Shown here in pieces: positions 61,001 to 64,000 of a stretch of 64,000 nt of DNA. The notes under the pieces are model-generated. The model had not been told where the DNA came from, ran no database searches, and saw only the letters and a list, made by a program, of their open reading frames with translations. The DNA is taken from contig NC_134649.1 of the NCBI RefSeq assembly GCF_030463565.1, positions 40,759,044 to 40,823,043 on the forward strand, given 5' to 3'. The stretch comes from Pelecanus crispus (lineage: Eukaryota > Chordata > Aves > Pelecaniformes > Pelecanidae). Each line of letters opens with the position of its first letter. Position 1 is the first letter of the stretch. Both the position numbers and the translations under genes were made by a program.

Positions 61001-64000
61001 AATTGAAGTATTTCTCTGTAAGCAGGAGCCAAAACATGCTAAGCACAGAAAAATACCACTGCAATCAGAAGTGTGGTCCATATGTACATAATTCATTACC
61101 TTACAGTACTGGAGAAGCAATGTACAGAAGCCGATACTCCTGGCTGAACTGTTTGAAGACATCGATGCCCGCTCTGTACGCACCCACTGCAGCCTCGCAG
61201 CTTAGGAAATAAGCCTTGGTTGCTGTTCAGGCACACTGTCTAATACAGCATTTCCTGGACAGTCAGAAGTTTCACACAATGAAAGATCTCAAACTTAGAA
61301 AAACATTTCAGAAAGAGCGATGATTCAGTCCCCTATCAGTCACCGGGTGCCATAAGGATTGCAGGTTATCCAGGAACAATAACGCTTTGTCTCAGACATA
61401 AAACAAATGAAAAAAGATGTCTTTGATAAATTGCCAGCTTTGTTTACACTTTCCTATTCTCATTTCAGAATACTAAAACCCCAAAAAGACAGTGAGATAG
61501 CCCACTCAGTGTCTTGCTGGCAGCAGGTCATTTCAGTAAAATACTTATACAGAACACAGTGCAGAAGGGAATGCATATTCCAGATCCTGCACTTCTATTT
61601 TAGTTTTTGTCTGCAACTGATAAATTGTGCCAATGTTTCTACATAACTTGACTTCTCCAGAACTCTTCTAGCTGTGATTAAATTTATTAAAGTTTAGAAG
61701 ATGAAAGCTGAAAGCAGTAGTCATGCTAAAAAATGTCTGTCCCTCATTCTCATTTCTGTATTTTCTCACCATCAGCTTAAACTTTGAGATCAAAGATCAG
61801 CTCAGTCCAAATCTGAACCTTGAAAATTTCCAACTGAAGACCACGCTTCTTTCTTCACGATGGGGCAGCAAAGATGAAGAGACAGGATCTCATCCAATCT
61901 GCAATTTCCAGCTTCACCTTGAAACAGGAATTTGGTCACCTCAGAAGCCTCTTCCAAACCTCCATCAGCTTAACTCGGACTTCCCAGCGATAGAAAGCTG
62001 CTGATTGCCAGAAATGGGCAGCAAATGCTAATGTTTATCACTGCACTGGAGAAGAGGCGCCGTGTCTATGCACACAGGAAAGGTGCCAAGAGGAAGCTGC
62101 TCTGCGTAAGGGAAAGACTCTACAGGAGCTGTAAAAAAAGTCTGAAAAATTTACATAGTGCTGGACAAAATTAGATTCTGAAAGTAGAACAAAGAAGTAA
62201 CGCCACTTCATTAAACACACATCTATTAATTTTCTGGAAGAGAGCGCAGTATTTTTTTAATTATTATTATTTCCATCTCCATTTATCTCCTTGGTTCTTT
62301 ACTCTCCAAGATAAGCAAAATTCTCAGACTTATGAAGTGCAAGAGAGAGTCTGGCACTCTACAGGACAAGACAATATCAAAAGAATTTGCAAAGAAGCTC
62401 TGCAGGTACCTTGCTGGGTTTGGAGAGCTCTAAGAAAACTATGCCTCAACTTGCTTCCCTAGATAAGCTACGTTGTTTGAAGAGCTGAAGTTTCATCTCC
62501 CTACAGCAGAAAATCTTTTCAACCATGCCACTTTGACAGTTGCTAATTCAGACAGAAATGCTTCCTAAAAGCTAAAAAACCACCGTCTTTTGTAGAGCTT
62601 ATATTCTACAGATACTGCTCATGCATATTTATATCACATGCATATCTCATGAGTTCATTTCACTTTTCTCCAAGGGATGGCCTATTTTTTGGAGGTGTGT
62701 TTCAATCCTCACTTTTGCAGTGATATGGTATCAGGAATTTAAAACAAGAATCATCACATGATTACCAAAGAGATTCAATTCAGAATGAGTTGGAGATATT
62801 ATGATCTGATTGGAGCTGACACCCCATGGCTTTGCACCAAGCTGACAATTCATGTTAGATCAGGGTTGCACTGAAATGTCTGGCCAAGATGAACATAAAC
62901 CTGGCATAAAGAAATGCAGCTTCCATTTCTTGTGTTTCCCTTAATCAAAGGTTTTTACACAAACAGATTTAAGCAAATAAGATTAATCTCGAAAAGCATT
63001 TCTTTTAATCCATAAATAGTTTTTGTTAGTTCTACAAAGAAAGGATGAACTTGGGAAGATATTAGTTTGCGTGTTGCATCAAAACTTCTAAAAACACGTT
63101 CTTAAATTTTTTACAACAGTAAAAATACACAGAGCAAGAGCCTCTGAAATTGTTGCTGTCGGTGAGCAATGACGGGCAAAATAGAGACTGAATTGAGCTT
63201 GCAGTAGAGAACAGTAACACCTTAGAAAGAAACCATACTTTGTATTGAATAATTTTGCTGAAGAAAAAGATGCCTTCAGAGATGCTTAATGATACTGAGG
63301 TGAAGAAAGTGACCCACAAATGGAAAAAATACTATTTTACACTCACTTCTCTTGTGAAAGTAGATCTGACTCCCCCCATGCCCCATTGGAAAAACTATCC
63401 AAATGCCCTATTTTTACTGGAGGATTTCTCAGAAAACTGCAGAAATATTAGGAATTAAAGAAGAAATAAAAGGGCAACCAAAAAGCTTTTTTTTGGACCG
63501 CATTTTCTTCTTTGCTTTGATCTACCCCTCTTTTAAGCAGATTTCCAATATGCAATCCTGGTAGAAAACTCATGAGGTTGCAGGGGCTTGAGCTGTGATT
63601 AACATCACCTGCCATAAACACCCCAAAGCATTCAAAGTCTTGTGGCAAAGTCCTCCATATCTGTTACAGGTTTCTAAGCATTAGAAGGCTGTTTTCAAAA
63701 CTGAACTCAAATTAATTTCCCCTATCAGGAAAAAAAAAGACAAAGTTATGACAAAATCAGATAACCTGCTTTTTTCCCTGGGTTTAGTCAAGCTTAAAAA
63801 AACATGAGAAAAAGCCCTCCATCTTTAGGTTTCACTCACAGTATTGCTTACAATTTGTCTGACATTTCAGCTCCTCCCATGATTACAGAGTGCAGGCTGC
63901 ACCAGGGAAAGAAATGCAATTTAATCTGTAGCTGCAGTCTCGATAACGTGGAAAGGTCTTGAAAAACAGCACTACACGAGCTCTGCTTCATCACAGGGTT
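58036..64000 (-). other. ARIH2: ARIH2 5' intron, no exon seen
   Basis: The exon at 57968-58035 starts in phase 0 at the residue after human K85, so one or more upstream exons encoding the acidic N-terminus are required. No reverse-strand sequence coding for the Glu-rich stretch or the ALNEHMTSLASVLK-like end was found up to 64000. The rest is AT-richer, ordinary intron sequence without recognisable transposon ends or RNA genes. Confidence 0.6.

Noticed and set aside
58036-64000. First coding exon of ARIH2 or an alternative start in this stretch
   Set aside because: No reverse-strand sequence encodes the acidic N-terminus. Minus-strand frames of 60-134 codons here lack any resemblance to it and have no fitting splice sites.

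Overview
This window is nuclear DNA from a vertebrate, most likely a bird. It carries six protein genes in short-intron, canonical-splice form, plus a microRNA pair and one nested gene: IMPDH2 (+), NDUFAF3 (-), MIR191/MIR425 (+), DALRD3 (+), WDR6 (-), P4HTM (-) with a Sizzled/Crescent-type sFRP gene (+) inside its second intron, and ARIH2 (-). From memory, this order and these relative orientations match human 3p21.31. The sizzled/crescent-type gene, which is absent from placental mammals, very GC-rich compact introns (avian microchromosome style) and a solo ERVL-type LTR of a kind I associate with neoavian birds all point to a non-galliform bird. The species itself cannot be read from the sequence.

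Layout. 1-2126: no exon seen; probably intron or upstream part of IMPDH2. 2127-3858: last five IMPDH2 exons and poly(A) signal. 3859-5749: convergent IMPDH2/NDUFAF3 3' flank. 5750-7382: NDUFAF3, five exons, with intron 1 almost wholly a G-rich minisatellite. 7383-11735: CpG-rich spacer holding MIR191, MIR425 and a five-copy YY1-like array at the DALRD3 promoter. 11736-15990: DALRD3, 13 exons. 15991-17181: convergent 3' flanks. 17182-21462: WDR6, five exons, with one apparent 1-base frameshift in a G7 run. 21462-21776: a 40-bp tandem CCAAT-box promoter for WDR6 packed against the P4HTM poly(A) signal. 21776-40161: P4HTM, nine exons. 30650-31216: solo LTR. 32501-35987: nested Sizzled/Crescent gene. 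40162-44103: P4HTM promoter, then probable ARIH2 3' UTR. 44104-58035: the 13 C-terminal coding exons of ARIH2. 58036-64000: ARIH2 5' intron; the first coding exon lies beyond the window.

How they fit together. DALRD3 (partner of METTL2 for m3C32 in arginine tRNAs) and WDR6 (partner of FTSJ1 for 2'-O-methylation at position 34) are tail-to-tail neighbours and both act on the tRNA anticodon loop. NDUFAF3 is a complex I assembly factor, P4HTM is an ER-membrane oxygen-dependent hydroxylase, IMPDH2 makes guanine nucleotides and ARIH2 is an RBR ubiquitin ligase: mostly housekeeping genes behind CpG-island promoters. The nested secreted antagonist has a TATA box, no obvious CpG island, and lies antisense in a 10-kb intron, so it is probably regulated separately and developmentally. 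All gene assignments come from recalled family sequences and from exon phases that I checked by hand; no alignment was run.
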